Source of the DNA: Pandoraea commovens | GTDB lineage: Bacteria > Pseudomonadota > Gammaproteobacteria > Burkholderiales > Burkholderiaceae | DNA length: 64,000 nt | Direction of reading: 5' to 3' | Assembly: GCF_902459615.1 (NCBI RefSeq) | Contig: NZ_CABPSA010000004.1 | Coordinates: forward strand, 310,001-374,000 | Shown: piece after piece, positions 1-9,105 of the stretch | Layout of the letters: every line of letters starts with the position of its first letter | Numbering within the stretch: position 1 is the stretch's first letter | Position numbers and translations under genes: made by a program | Notes under the pieces: generated by a model | What the model was told of the DNA's origin: nothing | What the model saw: the letters and a program-made list of their open reading frames with translations, nothing else | Database searches by the model: none

Positions 1-2044
1 TGAAGCTCGCTCTCAGTGCGAGACGGATCACATCGTCCTGCGTGGCCGGGAGCATGACCCGGCACGGGTCGTCGACGAAGCACCTGGGCTGCATATCGAG
101 GGGAAGCCGACCGACCAGTTCCCGATAGATGACGGAGCCTTCCCCTCTGGCCAGATCCCGTTCGAGACTTAGTTCCGATTCGTATTCCCTTAGCGGAAAA
201 CCACTTCCCAGCACCGCGACAAGTATTCTCCCCGGATGATGTGTCATCCGGGCGGGATACTCCGAAATGGCAAACGCACCCGCAGGTCGGACGTGGCCTA
301 CGCCGGGTACGTCGAGGATGATCTCGTGTCCTTTGATGTTGCCGATGTACATGTCGAGGTTCAATCGACGGTGCGTGGCATCGGGTGCGTACGTTACGAT
401 CTGGGCCAAAACGAGACCGTCCCCGGAGATTCGTCCGGCGTTGTACTCGATGGCGGCCTGCTGCTCGAGTGCCGTTCGCGCACGCTCGTAAAGCGCCTCA
501 ACGTAATCGGCCTCGGCGCGAGGACCTTCCAGCCGATTCAGATGGCTAAGCCAGCGCTGCCTGCACGCGTCGATGACCTTCTCGAACGCCGGGACCGTTA
601 GCTCCTTGACTTCGTCCTCAGGGACAAAGTGGTTTCTCCGCGTGCGGTCATGCCTGTAGATGCCGTAGGCGAGCGGGGTCTCCTTGATGTGGTTTTGCTT
701 TGTCGCAAACTGTCGTGCAGCCTCGCTAAGCGTCAGCGATTCGATTAGGCCGCTACGCGCCAAGGTGCCCGGCGGTAGCCCCATTTTGGAGGGGCGGCCG
801 AAGTATTTGAATCGATTCAGGTAAAGGAGATCGGGGTTTCGCGTGATGCCGACGTCGGCGAGGGCCGAGATCAGTTCATGATCGATGAATTGCCGTAAAT
901 CCAAAACCGGGGAAATCGCGTTGATCGTGGCTTCCCGGGTCAGGGCACGATTTTCCTGAGCGTTCGCGAGTGAGACGACCCGTCGCATCGCGGGCGAATT
1001 GTCCAACGGGGACAGTTTCTGCGGCTGTCTCTCACTCGGATGACGTGACGCCCGATGCGCCGCATGGCGCACCGGATGAGGGGGAGGCGCACCCTCCGGC
1101 GCTGGATTCGCGGTATCCGGGGGCGCGGGCGACACCGCTGCGCTCGCCGTTGCCGGAAAGCGAAGCGGATCGTAAATCGGCACGGCGTTCGTCAGTCGGT
1201 CGGTGCCCTCGGAGATCGCATGCAGACAGGCATCGACGACATCGCCGATGACTTCCCGAAATGAGAGGCTCCCGCTGTCGTCGGGCGGTACGCGGTGAGG
1301 TGCGGTCAACGGGCTCGCGATGCCGATGTCGCGCGCGATGCACGAGGCACTCGCGTAGGCGTAAAGCAAACCGGTCAACGTGCCGATGGCACCGCATCTG
1401 TCGAAGCGGAAGGTCGGCATCGTGTAACTCACCTCGTGCGCCAGTTCGCGTGCACGCTGTTCGTAATCGGACTCACTGATGTTCGGATCGAATCCGCTGC
1501 CAGCCATTCGTAACCATTGGAACGTGTCCGAGACACTCTGCGCCCAGCTTTTACCGCAGACCGCTACATGGCGATTCTCGGACTCGCCATCGCGCGAGGC
1601 GGCCCGTGTCATCGACCGCCGGATGTCCCGCAGATTCGACGGCGACGTCACACGCAGGCAGATGGTCTCCAGAGTGTCGGCGGGATGTCGTCGCGCCAAG
1701 GCGCTTTCCCATGAGAGCAGAATGCCGTGCGCCAGATCGGGTGAGGCATCGAGCGCGTCGGCCAGCACCTCGATCCCGCTGTCCAGAAACTGCGCGACTT
1801 CGGCGAGCGGGACGTTACCGAGAATCCATCGAAGGCTCGTGCTCAGTGCCGGATGGTCCTCGCAGATTTGCGTCATTCTGTCGGCCCAGTACGGCGCGTC
1901 GGAAGGCAGCGACGCAGTGAGCAGTGTTTGCAGCGAGGGTGGCCGATCAGGGGGGGACGCCGTCGAGGTGCAGGCAGGATGTGGATGCCCCGTTACGGTG
2001 GGGAGTGAGATCGGCGCTAACGGAAACTGAGTCGAGCGGATCAT
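1..2044 (-). CDS. Large unrecognised protein, possible effector (C-terminus beyond the left edge)
   Basis: Reading the minus strand from ATG at 2044 gives one uninterrupted frame to base 1, 681 codons with no stop, so the C-terminus lies outside the window. An AGGAG motif sits about 10 nt upstream of this ATG. The product begins MIRSTQFPLAPISLP, has a Pro/Ala/His-rich linker near residues 300-335, then a soluble mixed region with stretches such as DLLYLNRFKYFGRPSK and GHVRPAGAFAISEYPARM. No signal peptide or convincing membrane helix is visible. The overall style recalls very large dermonecrotic-toxin-like (DUF6543-type) proteins of Pseudomonas and Burkholderiales, but I see no diagnostic motif, so this is only a suggestion. 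It neighbours the Rhs array, on the opposite strand. Existence of the gene is well supported; function is not. Confidence 0.65.
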   Translation of the reverse strand, partial: MIRSTQFPLAPISLPTVTGHPHPACTSTASPPDRPPSLQTLLTASLPSDAPYWADRMTQICEDHPALSTSLRWILGNVPLAEVAQFLDSGIEVLADALDASPDLAHGILLSWESALARRHPADTLETICLRVTSPSNLRDIRRSMTRAASRDGESENRHVAVCGKSWAQSVSDTFQWLRMAGSGFDPNISESDYEQRARELAHEVSYTMPTFRFDRCGAIGTLTGLLYAYASASCIARDIGIASPLTAPHRVPPDDSGSLSFREVIGDVVDACLHAISEGTDRLTNAVPIYDPLRFPATASAAVSPAPPDTANPAPEGAPPPHPVRHAAHRASRHPSERQPQKLSPLDNSPAMRRVVSLANAQENRALTREATINAISPVLDLRQFIDHELISALADVGITRNPDLLYLNRFKYFGRPSKMGLPPGTLARSGLIESLTLSEAARQFATKQNHIKETPLAYGIYRHDRTRRNHFVPEDEVKELTVPAFEKVIDACRQRWLSHLNRLEGPRAEADYVEALYERARTALEQQAAIEYNAGRISGDGLVLAQIVTYAPDATHRRLNLDMYIGNIKGHEIILDVPGVGHVRPAGAFAISEYPARMTHHPGRILVAVLGSGFPLREYESELSLERDLARGEGSVIYRELVGRLPLDMQPRCFVDDPCRVMLPATQDDVIRLALRASF

Positions 2045-2338
2045 TTTTCGACGGCTCCTGCCTGTGAGAGGGAGATGCCTGCGCTGGAGCAGGGCTGCGA
2101 GGGCTGAAGGCAATGGCGTTCATGGTGAGTGCGCCAACAGCGCACGCACTTTCAGATATCGCTTGTCGATTACGGGGAGACATGGGGGGCGGTGCGGCGT
2201 ACAACGTGTGCGCGGGAGAGGCGCGTGCAGTCATGCATAATGTCCCTCACGCGCGGCGATTTTCAGTGCCTATCGCATCTCAGGAATGGCCGGAATTGCT
2301 CGAATCCACTCGGACTATTCGCACAGCGGGAGGTTGGC

Positions 2339-2794
2339 ATGGCAACGCTTGAGTACTACCTTGAGGACTTCGCAGTCGGTGACACCTTCGACCTCGGCGA
2401 ATACACGTTCACGGCTGACGAGATCGTCCAATTCGCGCGTCAGTTCGATCCTCAGCCGTTTCACGTCGACGAAGCCGCAGGACGCGAATCGCACTTCGGT
2501 GGGTTGGTCGCCAGCGGTTGGCATACGTGTAGCATCATGATGCGGATGAATGTCGATAAGTTGCTGTCGCGCTCATCGAGCATGGGTTCGCCAGGCGTGG
2601 AGCAGATTGAATGGCTCAAGCCGGTGCGCCCCGGCGACACGGTGACGGTCACGAGCAGCACGCTCGAAGTGCGTGCGTCGAAGAGCCGCCCGGATCGCGG
2701 CATCGTGCGTCAGCTGTGGACCGCAACGAATCAGCATGGCGAAGAAGTGTGCCGTTTTCGCGGGACTGGGCTGTATCTCAAACGTCCGGCCTGA
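2339..2794 (+). CDS. MaoC-family (R)-specific enoyl-CoA hydratase/dehydratase
   Basis: This 151-residue hot-dog-fold protein matches the single-domain MaoC/PhaJ family, which hydrates trans-2-enoyl-CoA to (R)-3-hydroxyacyl-CoA. The hydratase motif is visible at FDPQPFHVDEAAGRESHFGG, with the catalytic Asp and His, and GLVASGWHT follows as in family members. The length is typical. The frame is open further upstream, but ATG 2339 is preceded by GGGAGGTTGGC, a strong ribosome site, and starts exactly where homologues do (MATLEYYLEDF). It appears monocistronic, with a strong terminator 28 bp after the stop. The substrate cannot be told from sequence; no other fatty-acid gene is adjacent. Confidence 0.88.
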   Translation: MATLEYYLEDFAVGDTFDLGEYTFTADEIVQFARQFDPQPFHVDEAAGRESHFGGLVASGWHTCSIMMRMNVDKLLSRSSSMGSPGVEQIEWLKPVRPGDTVTVTSSTLEVRASKSRPDRGIVRQLWTATNQHGEEVCRFRGTGLYLKRPA

Positions 2795-2821
2795 GCGACG
2801 TACTCAATCGGTGTAGACAGG

Positions 2822-2849
2822 CGGCGACCCGATGTCGCCGTTTTTTTTT
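2822..2849 (+). terminator. Rho-independent terminator after the MaoC gene
   Basis: A perfect 7-bp stem CGGCGAC/GTCGCCG closes a CCGAT loop and is followed directly by nine T residues. It should isolate the MaoC gene from the Rhs array downstream. Confidence 0.9.
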
Positions 2850-2983
2850 GTCTCTTCGACTTTCCGGCGCTTCGCCATTGTCGACGGTGCTGCAGCGCGG
2901 CCGTCGACTGTCAAGGTTGACAGGTGTAGCTGACGAGAATGGCGCCTAACATTCATTTCACACTTCTTGTGTCGGAGGTTGAG

Positions 2984-3916
2984 ATGAATGCAAGCACCCG
3001 AGCGTCCGCCATCGAGACCTTCGAGCTGAAAATCACGTCCGGCACGGAGCGTCTCTACAACAATGGGTTGAGTCAGGTACGGATCGAGATCACGATCGAG
3101 TCGGATGTCGCGCTGACGCCAGAGGAACGAGACAGTCTGCGATTGGTCGATGCTGGCACACGTCAGTTGATTCCTGTGGTCATTGATTCGAACGTGCCGG
3201 TCACCAGCGGCTGGGGCGCATCCACGAAGAAAAACGACTACGACTTTTGCCCGCCAGGGGCGGTGGGGCCAGAGCCGGTGGCGTCCGAGACGCTCCATCG
3301 GTACGTGCAGACGGCCGACTTTGCCAATGCCCGCAAGAGCATCGGGGCACGCATTACGGTGTCCGACGTCGACGTGTACTCGATGGACAAGACGGGTGAC
3401 AAAGGGGAAGTCGACGTCGTGCCGGTGCAGTTTGAACGGCCGGGTTTGGCTGCCTGGAAAGTGGAGTGGGACAACCCGAACAGTTTTGAAGTGGGCCCCA
3501 ATATCAAGGTGAAAATCTACCATCTCGGCATGGTCGATAACGGTCGGCGTTATGCCATCCACAGCATTGATGTCGCGCCGGATAGCTGGGCAAGCACGTT
3601 CCGATGGTTGTCGCCCAACTCAACGACGGGGGCATTCTGCGGTTACGCGCCGCCACCCGACGAGAAAACGCAGCAGCAGCGTTTCATCTACTCCCATACA
3701 CAGCACATGGGAGATTACCGGCCCGACACCAACAATTACGCCCGCGCCGACTGCGCGTCGGTGGCGTTCGTCTCGCGCGTGGGTGGGCTTCCGTGGGCGG
3801 GGGCGGTCAACAATCTGGGCTCCATTTACATCGTGCGCGACAAATACGGAACGACCCATCGTTTGCGCGTCAACATTTCGACGTCGCTCGACCAGATGGA
3901 TCTGACGCAAGCCTGA
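2984..3916 (+). CDS. Unrecognised 310-residue protein, first gene of the Rhs array
   Basis: I do not recognise a family. ATG 2984 is chosen over the frame's earlier in-frame ATG at 2939 because CGGAGG lies 5 nt upstream. The protein is hydrophilic with no signal peptide or membrane segment. It looks rich in short beta strands (for example QVRIEITIESDVAL, VDVVPVQFERPGLAAW, KVKIYHLGMVDNGRRYAI), suggesting beta-sandwich domains, and ends in RLRVNISTSLDQMDLTQA. It lies 88 bp upstream of the Rhs gene on the same strand, so it is probably co-transcribed and may be an accessory, chaperone or structural partner of the Rhs protein. That role is inferred from position only. Confidence 0.75.
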   Translation: MNASTRASAIETFELKITSGTERLYNNGLSQVRIEITIESDVALTPEERDSLRLVDAGTRQLIPVVIDSNVPVTSGWGASTKKNDYDFCPPGAVGPEPVASETLHRYVQTADFANARKSIGARITVSDVDVYSMDKTGDKGEVDVVPVQFERPGLAAWKVEWDNPNSFEVGPNIKVKIYHLGMVDNGRRYAIHSIDVAPDSWASTFRWLSPNSTTGAFCGYAPPPDEKTQQQRFIYSHTQHMGDYRPDTNNYARADCASVAFVSRVGGLPWAGAVNNLGSIYIVRDKYGTTHRLRVNISTSLDQMDLTQA

Positions 3917-4004
3917 TGCCGCGGCGATGTCCGGTATTCAGGTGTCAGGGCCGGGTCCTACATTGCGATCCTCACCGCGCACTTGCCATCGCAAGGAGTC
4001 CGAT

Positions 4005-7000
4005 ATGGACGAGCCAGTTCGTGAACGTTCTCAGGCGGACCACAACGCGCTGTATTCCGGGGCACAAAGTTTTCTGAGCTTCCTCGAAAAGGGTGTGGAC
4101 CCGCGAACCGGCGTCTACACCGTTCGCGTTGCGTTGCCCCCTATATCCATGAATGCGTTGGCAGGACCGGAGCTGAAACTCTCGCTCGGCTTTGATCCGT
4201 TGCAGAACGTCGACGTCGGACTCGGTCGGGGCTGGAGCTGGGGCTTCTCGCAACTGCAACCCGCCGCCAAGCGTTTGCGACTGTCGGACGGTGAGACGCA
4301 CCTCGCGATCATGACGGATGCGAGCATTACGCTCCCCGACCAGAAGCTGCCCACCGCCATCATAGAGAAGCACGCTACGCGCGTGGTGGTGACTTATCGT
4401 TCGGGGCAACGCGAGATTCTGGAACCCTTCCGGCCGTCGGATCCGCTCACCCCGTGGGTGCCGGTGGAGATCGTGTCGCCGCACGGGCGATCGGTGTACC
4501 TGACGTGGCAGGCGTTCGAGGGTGAGCCGGCACTGGCTACGATGCGCGATCAGGACCGTGGGGAGTTGCTGCGCGTGACACGCACGGGGCTGGCCGTTTC
4601 CATCACGGTCGCCGGGCCGATACCGGTCGTCTATGAGATGACGCTCAGCGGCGACCTCGTGTCTTCGATCCGCCTCCCGCTCCCCGGTCAGCCCAGATGG
4701 GTGTTCAACTACGAACGTCTGACCGATGCCGATCTCGCGTTCCTCACCGAGGTGAGGTCGCCGACCGGAAGTGTAGAGAGGATGGCTTACAGAACGGACG
4801 GCCATCGCTTTCCGTCGCGCTCGAACGAAGCACCGGGCACGCCACCGTCCCATCTTCCTTACGTGGTGCGCCATGTGATCGACCCGGGTGCCGATCAGCC
4901 TTCGCGCGTGACGACGTACACCTTCTCGACGAACAATTTCCTAGGCTATGGCGCGGGTGTCGACTGGGAAGATGCCTCCGACGGGCTTTACAAGGTCAGG
5001 ACAGATTATCGCTATTGGTCGACCGAATCGCAGATCGACGAATCCGTCGAGCCACCGCGGGTGCTGGGCACGGTGTACCGCGAGTTCAATCGCTTTCACC
5101 TGCTCATGGAGGAACGGCGCGAAGAGGACGGTTGCGAACAAACCACGTTGAATATCTATCACGACGTGACGGGCGCGCCCTATGACGAACAGCCTGCCAT
5201 TGCGCAATTGCCAAAAGTGGAGATCGTGCGCTGGCGTCGCGACGGGGTGGCGCGCGACGAGATCACGACCCACCGGTATGACACGTGGGGTAACCCCATC
5301 GAGGTCGTTATGCCGGACCGTGTCACTGAGCTGACCGAGTACTACGATCCTGCTGGCGAGGACGGATGCCCGCCCGACCCCGTGTGGAAGACACCGCGCT
5401 CTGTGAAGTCGCGCACGATGGTGCCGGGTGAACCGACGCCTCGCGCCCCCGGCATGAAGCCGACAGCACTGGCGCCGACGCGGGTTCAGCAATTTCGGTA
5501 CGCGAGCTATCCGTCGCTCGTATCCGGTGCGGCCGATTTTCTGGCCGTGAGTGAGCAACGGCAACTGGCGGATGGAGATGTTTTCGACGAGGTGTCGTTC
5601 GCGTACTTCAATAATCCGACGTCGGCGCTGTTGCATGGGCGCGCACGTCAGCGTGCGCAGACCCTCACCGGGCACACGACTACGACCGACTACACCTATG
5701 CGAAGGCGAACGACGAACTGGTGACGACGCGCAGGCAGCATACCGATTTCGACGACACCGATAGTACGACCATCACGCATACGTCGATTCACACCGGACT
5801 GGACACCCTTGTGCAGGGCAACGATGCAATCGTCGTGACGCAATATGACGTGCTTGGCCGGGTGGTCGAGGAATCGACGACGCCGACATCGGGAGATACC
5901 ACCTACACCGCCACGTTGCGGCATGTATATACGCTCATGGGCGAAACCGGTGGTGTGGTGTCGCAGCAGACAACCCGCGATTCGGGCATCGTCGATACCG
6001 CCTACTTCGATGGCACCGGATTGACCGTGCGTACCACACGAAGCGACCCAGACATCGCCGGAGGTGATGTGCTGGAGGTGATGCGATACGAGTTCGACAC
6101 GCGTGGCCGCAAGATTCAAAGCACGACGACCGATCGCATTGAGGGTGAGCCGCTGGTTACCACCATGCACTTCGCCTACGACGGATGGGGACGTTGCTGT
6201 GCCGTCACGCGACCGGACGGCGTGATCGAACACGACGAGTGGAATGCCGTGACGCAAACGGAGACAAGTTGGCTCGAGGGCGGCGAGGAACGTTCCGGGG
6301 TCACAGCGCGTACGTACAACAGATTTGCCGAGATCGAAAAGGAGACACGCACCGATACGTCGCGGAGTCTGGTGAGTCAATGGACCTTCGCCTACGACGG
6401 ATTGGGCCGTCGCGTCAGCGCGCTCGACTCGTCACGCAGAGAGACGACGTACACCTACGACTTTGCGGATCGTACGAGCCACGTCGATCTCGGCGATGGT
6501 GATACGTTCGACTACGCCTACGCACCGCATTCGCTCGACAACAGCGCGACACAAGTGTGTGTGAACGGCACCGAGGTCGGGGCTCGCACGTTCGATGGTC
6601 AGATGCGCGTTACCGACCAGACGGTAGGAGGGCGCACTACGAGCTGGTCGTTCCAGCTCGGTCGCAGGCATCCGACAGAACAGACCAACGCCGCGGGACA
6701 GAAGCTGACTTTCACGCTCAATCCCTCGCTGACCGAGGTGCCTCGACAGCGTGTGGCGGGAGCTGTGCAAACCGATTACGAGCATGATCCGAACACTGGA
6801 TTGCTCGTGGGGGCATCGCTTGCAGGAGCCACCTATGGTTGCGAGCGCTACGCAACCGGTTTTCCTCATATCGAAACGTGGACAGACGAGGCGGGCGAAC
6901 GTCAGTCGACTTACGAATGGACTTCGCTCGGTCTGCCTGCCTCGTGTGAGGATGCTGCGGGCAACATCCATTGCTATCGCTACAACGCGTCCACCGGGCA

Positions 7001-9011
7001 GTTGATGGAGTACACCTGTGGCGATGTTGTCGTGGAGTATTTATGGAACCCGCTTGGCCGATTGTGCAAACAGACCGTGCGGCAGGCCGGTACGTTGCGT
7101 CTGACGACAACGCTCGGATACGACGACTTCGGTCGCGAGACGTCGCGTGAGACGATTGCGCCGGGGCGCACCGCGCTCGTGCTGACTCAGGGGTACAACG
7201 ATCTCGATTTGCTGGTCAACCGCACGCGTACAGAGGGCGGCACGCTGCGATTGAGGGAGGGGATGGCCTACGACCGGCGCGACCGGCTCGAGGCCTACTA
7301 CACCGAAGGGCCCGAAAGTGCTCCCGATCCACACGATCCTTCACAACGGATTTCGGTGCAGCAGTGGAAGCACGACGCTTTCGACAATGTGGCCGAAATC
7401 CTGACGTGGCACTACGGGGTGAGCACACCCGCCGAGGTGACGTTTCACTTCGATAACGACGACGATCCCACTCAGCTCACGGCGTTCGAGCGGCGTGGTT
7501 ACGGTGCTGCGGATGGGCGTTTCACGCTTGGCTACGACGCGGCAGGTCGCGTGACCGACGACGGCCTGGGCAACACCTACACGTACAACGAGCAGGATCA
7601 GATGATGTCCGCCCAGCGTAGCGGACAGGCACCGACCGAGTATGGCTACAACCCGCTCGACGAACAGTCGGTCGTCGCGCAGGCGGGCCAGCCGACGCGT
7701 CGACGGATATTCCGCCGCAACCGGTTGGCCGTGGAAGTGCAGGGCACGCTCACGCGTAGTTATCTCGACGGCACCGGGGGCACGCTGGACTCCGCAGGAC
7801 AGTTGCTGGCGTACGCCACCGATACCAAGTCGAGCGTGATGGAAGTGCACTCGGGCAGCGACGCGACGCGGGGTATCGTGTACTCCCCAAGCGGGTATCG
7901 TCGCGCCGATGTCCCGGACGGCGTTCCCGGTCAGGATGGAGAGATTGTCGATCCGGCGACACAGGGTCTCTGGCTGGGCAATGCACGATTGTATTCCCCG
8001 GTGCTGTGTCGCTTTCTGGTGCCCGATACCGATGTCCCGTTCGACGGCGGCGGCGTCAACGCCTACGCGCGCCTTGATCCGCTCAACTCGATCGACCCGT
8101 CCGGACACATCCCGTCGTGGCTGGGTGGGATTATCACGGCGTTGACCGCCGTGATAGGCATCGTGGCCACTATCTATTCGGCGGGGCTGCTGACGCCGTT
8201 AACCAGTGCAATGGTGACAACGACGGCGGGGGCGACGGCAGGCGCAGGCGCCGTGGCGACGGGAACATCGGCGGCTGTAGGGGTCGGCGTGCCAGCCGCA
8301 ACTGCCGCGACATCGAGCGCTTCGCTCGCCACCACCATATCCGCGAACTTCGCCGCGCTGGGCACGGTGTCGCAGATGTCGCTTATCAGCACCACGAGCG
8401 TCAATGCGGCGATCTTTGGACTCGGCACGGGGAGCGCTGCCGCGGCGGCTGACGGGAGTGACGATCTTTCGGCCCAATTGGGCCTTGCGGCGACCGTACT
8501 AGGCGCTTTCGACATTATCGCGGGTTTCGGATTTGCCTTCGCCAACGCACGCGTGGCAGCGCGTGCAGCGAATCTTGCCGAGGACGGCACACGAGGCACT
8601 CTGACGGGAAACGATTCGGTGCTGAGTCGACCGGCGAGCAGGTCCAGGTCCAGTACGCCGACAGGCAATGCCGGCGGCAGCGGGGCCAGCGGTTCTCGCA
8701 GCACAAGCGGTTCTCCGCCTCCGATTCGCTCGTTATCGAGGTTGAGTAGGATCAGCGAGGAATCTGAGTGGTCGATCAGCTCTTTGTCAAGCGGGCCACG
8801 CTCGCCTTCGCCCCCTCCAGTACCAAACGTCAACGCCTTCATGTTGACCCAAATGGCCGGCCACACAGCGGCAGTCGTCGCACGCTCCCAGTCGGGATCC
8901 CGTGCGACTTCTCCGACGAGCAACGGAGGTTCGCCCACGAGCTCGGTGCGTTCCCGCGCGTCCGACCTCCCGCGTGTGATTCAAGTGCATTACAAGCGGG
9001 ACCGGAACTGA
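4005..9011 (+). CDS. Rhs/YD-repeat protein, Tc-toxin C-subunit-like, with variable C-terminal domain
   Basis: The 1668-residue product belongs to the Rhs/YD-repeat superfamily, whose repeats form a shell enclosing a C-terminal toxin. ATG 4005 has AAGGAG 6 nt upstream. The N-terminus (GVDPRTGVYTVRVALPPIS) has no PAAR domain and no signal peptide. Many YD-type repeats fill residues ~400-1300, such as YDVLGRVVEE, YDGLGRRVSA and YNEQDQMMSA. The Rhs-associated core lies near 1325-1366 (RLYSPVLCRFLVPDTDVPF, then NAYARLDPLNSIDPSGH), the usual cleavage boundary. The last ~300 residues start with a strongly hydrophobic segment (~1368-1400), continue Ala/Thr-rich with more hydrophobic stretches, and end in a Ser/Pro/Arg-rich tail. 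No enzymatic toxin motif is seen. It is longer than typical TccC (~900-1000). No TcA or TcB gene, VgrG or obvious immunity gene is adjacent. Confidence 0.93.
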   Translation: MDEPVRERSQADHNALYSGAQSFLSFLEKGVDPRTGVYTVRVALPPISMNALAGPELKLSLGFDPLQNVDVGLGRGWSWGFSQLQPAAKRLRLSDGETHLAIMTDASITLPDQKLPTAIIEKHATRVVVTYRSGQREILEPFRPSDPLTPWVPVEIVSPHGRSVYLTWQAFEGEPALATMRDQDRGELLRVTRTGLAVSITVAGPIPVVYEMTLSGDLVSSIRLPLPGQPRWVFNYERLTDADLAFLTEVRSPTGSVERMAYRTDGHRFPSRSNEAPGTPPSHLPYVVRHVIDPGADQPSRVTTYTFSTNNFLGYGAGVDWEDASDGLYKVRTDYRYWSTESQIDESVEPPRVLGTVYREFNRFHLLMEERREEDGCEQTTLNIYHDVTGAPYDEQPAIAQLPKVEIVRWRRDGVARDEITTHRYDTWGNPIEVVMPDRVTELTEYYDPAGEDGCPPDPVWKTPRSVKSRTMVPGEPTPRAPGMKPTALAPTRVQQFRYASYPSLVSGAADFLAVSEQRQLADGDVFDEVSFAYFNNPTSALLHGRARQRAQTLTGHTTTTDYTYAKANDELVTTRRQHTDFDDTDSTTITHTSIHTGLDTLVQGNDAIVVTQYDVLGRVVEESTTPTSGDTTYTATLRHVYTLMGETGGVVSQQTTRDSGIVDTAYFDGTGLTVRTTRSDPDIAGGDVLEVMRYEFDTRGRKIQSTTTDRIEGEPLVTTMHFAYDGWGRCCAVTRPDGVIEHDEWNAVTQTETSWLEGGEERSGVTARTYNRFAEIEKETRTDTSRSLVSQWTFAYDGLGRRVSALDSSRRETTYTYDFADRTSHVDLGDGDTFDYAYAPHSLDNSATQVCVNGTEVGARTFDGQMRVTDQTVGGRTTSWSFQLGRRHPTEQTNAAGQKLTFTLNPSLTEVPRQRVAGAVQTDYEHDPNTGLLVGASLAGATYGCERYATGFPHIETWTDEAGERQSTYEWTSLGLPASCEDAAGNIHCYRYNASTGQLMEYTCGDVVVEYLWNPLGRLCKQTVRQAGTLRLTTTLGYDDFGRETSRETIAPGRTALVLTQGYNDLDLLVNRTRTEGGTLRLREGMAYDRRDRLEAYYTEGPESAPDPHDPSQRISVQQWKHDAFDNVAEILTWHYGVSTPAEVTFHFDNDDDPTQLTAFERRGYGAADGRFTLGYDAAGRVTDDGLGNTYTYNEQDQMMSAQRSGQAPTEYGYNPLDEQSVVAQAGQPTRRRIFRRNRLAVEVQGTLTRSYLDGTGGTLDSAGQLLAYATDTKSSVMEVHSGSDATRGIVYSPSGYRRADVPDGVPGQDGEIVDPATQGLWLGNARLYSPVLCRFLVPDTDVPFDGGGVNAYARLDPLNSIDPSGHIPSWLGGIITALTAVIGIVATIYSAGLLTPLTSAMVTTTAGATAGAGAVATGTSAAVGVGVPAATAATSSASLATTISANFAALGTVSQMSLISTTSVNAAIFGLGTGSAAAAADGSDDLSAQLGLAATVLGAFDIIAGFGFAFANARVAARAANLAEDGTRGTLTGNDSVLSRPASRSRSSTPTGNAGGSGASGSRSTSGSPPPIRSLSRLSRISEESEWSISSLSSGPRSPSPPPVPNVNAFMLTQMAGHTAAVVARSQSGSRATSPTSNGGSPTSSVRSRASDLPRVIQVHYKRDRN

Positions 9012-9105
9012 ACTCAAGCGTGCCGCCAGCGCACAGTCCGGTTCGTGCGCCACACGTACGTCGTGCCATTGCCATTCGCGCAAATCAGGATGGGGAGGTG
9101 TTGAA

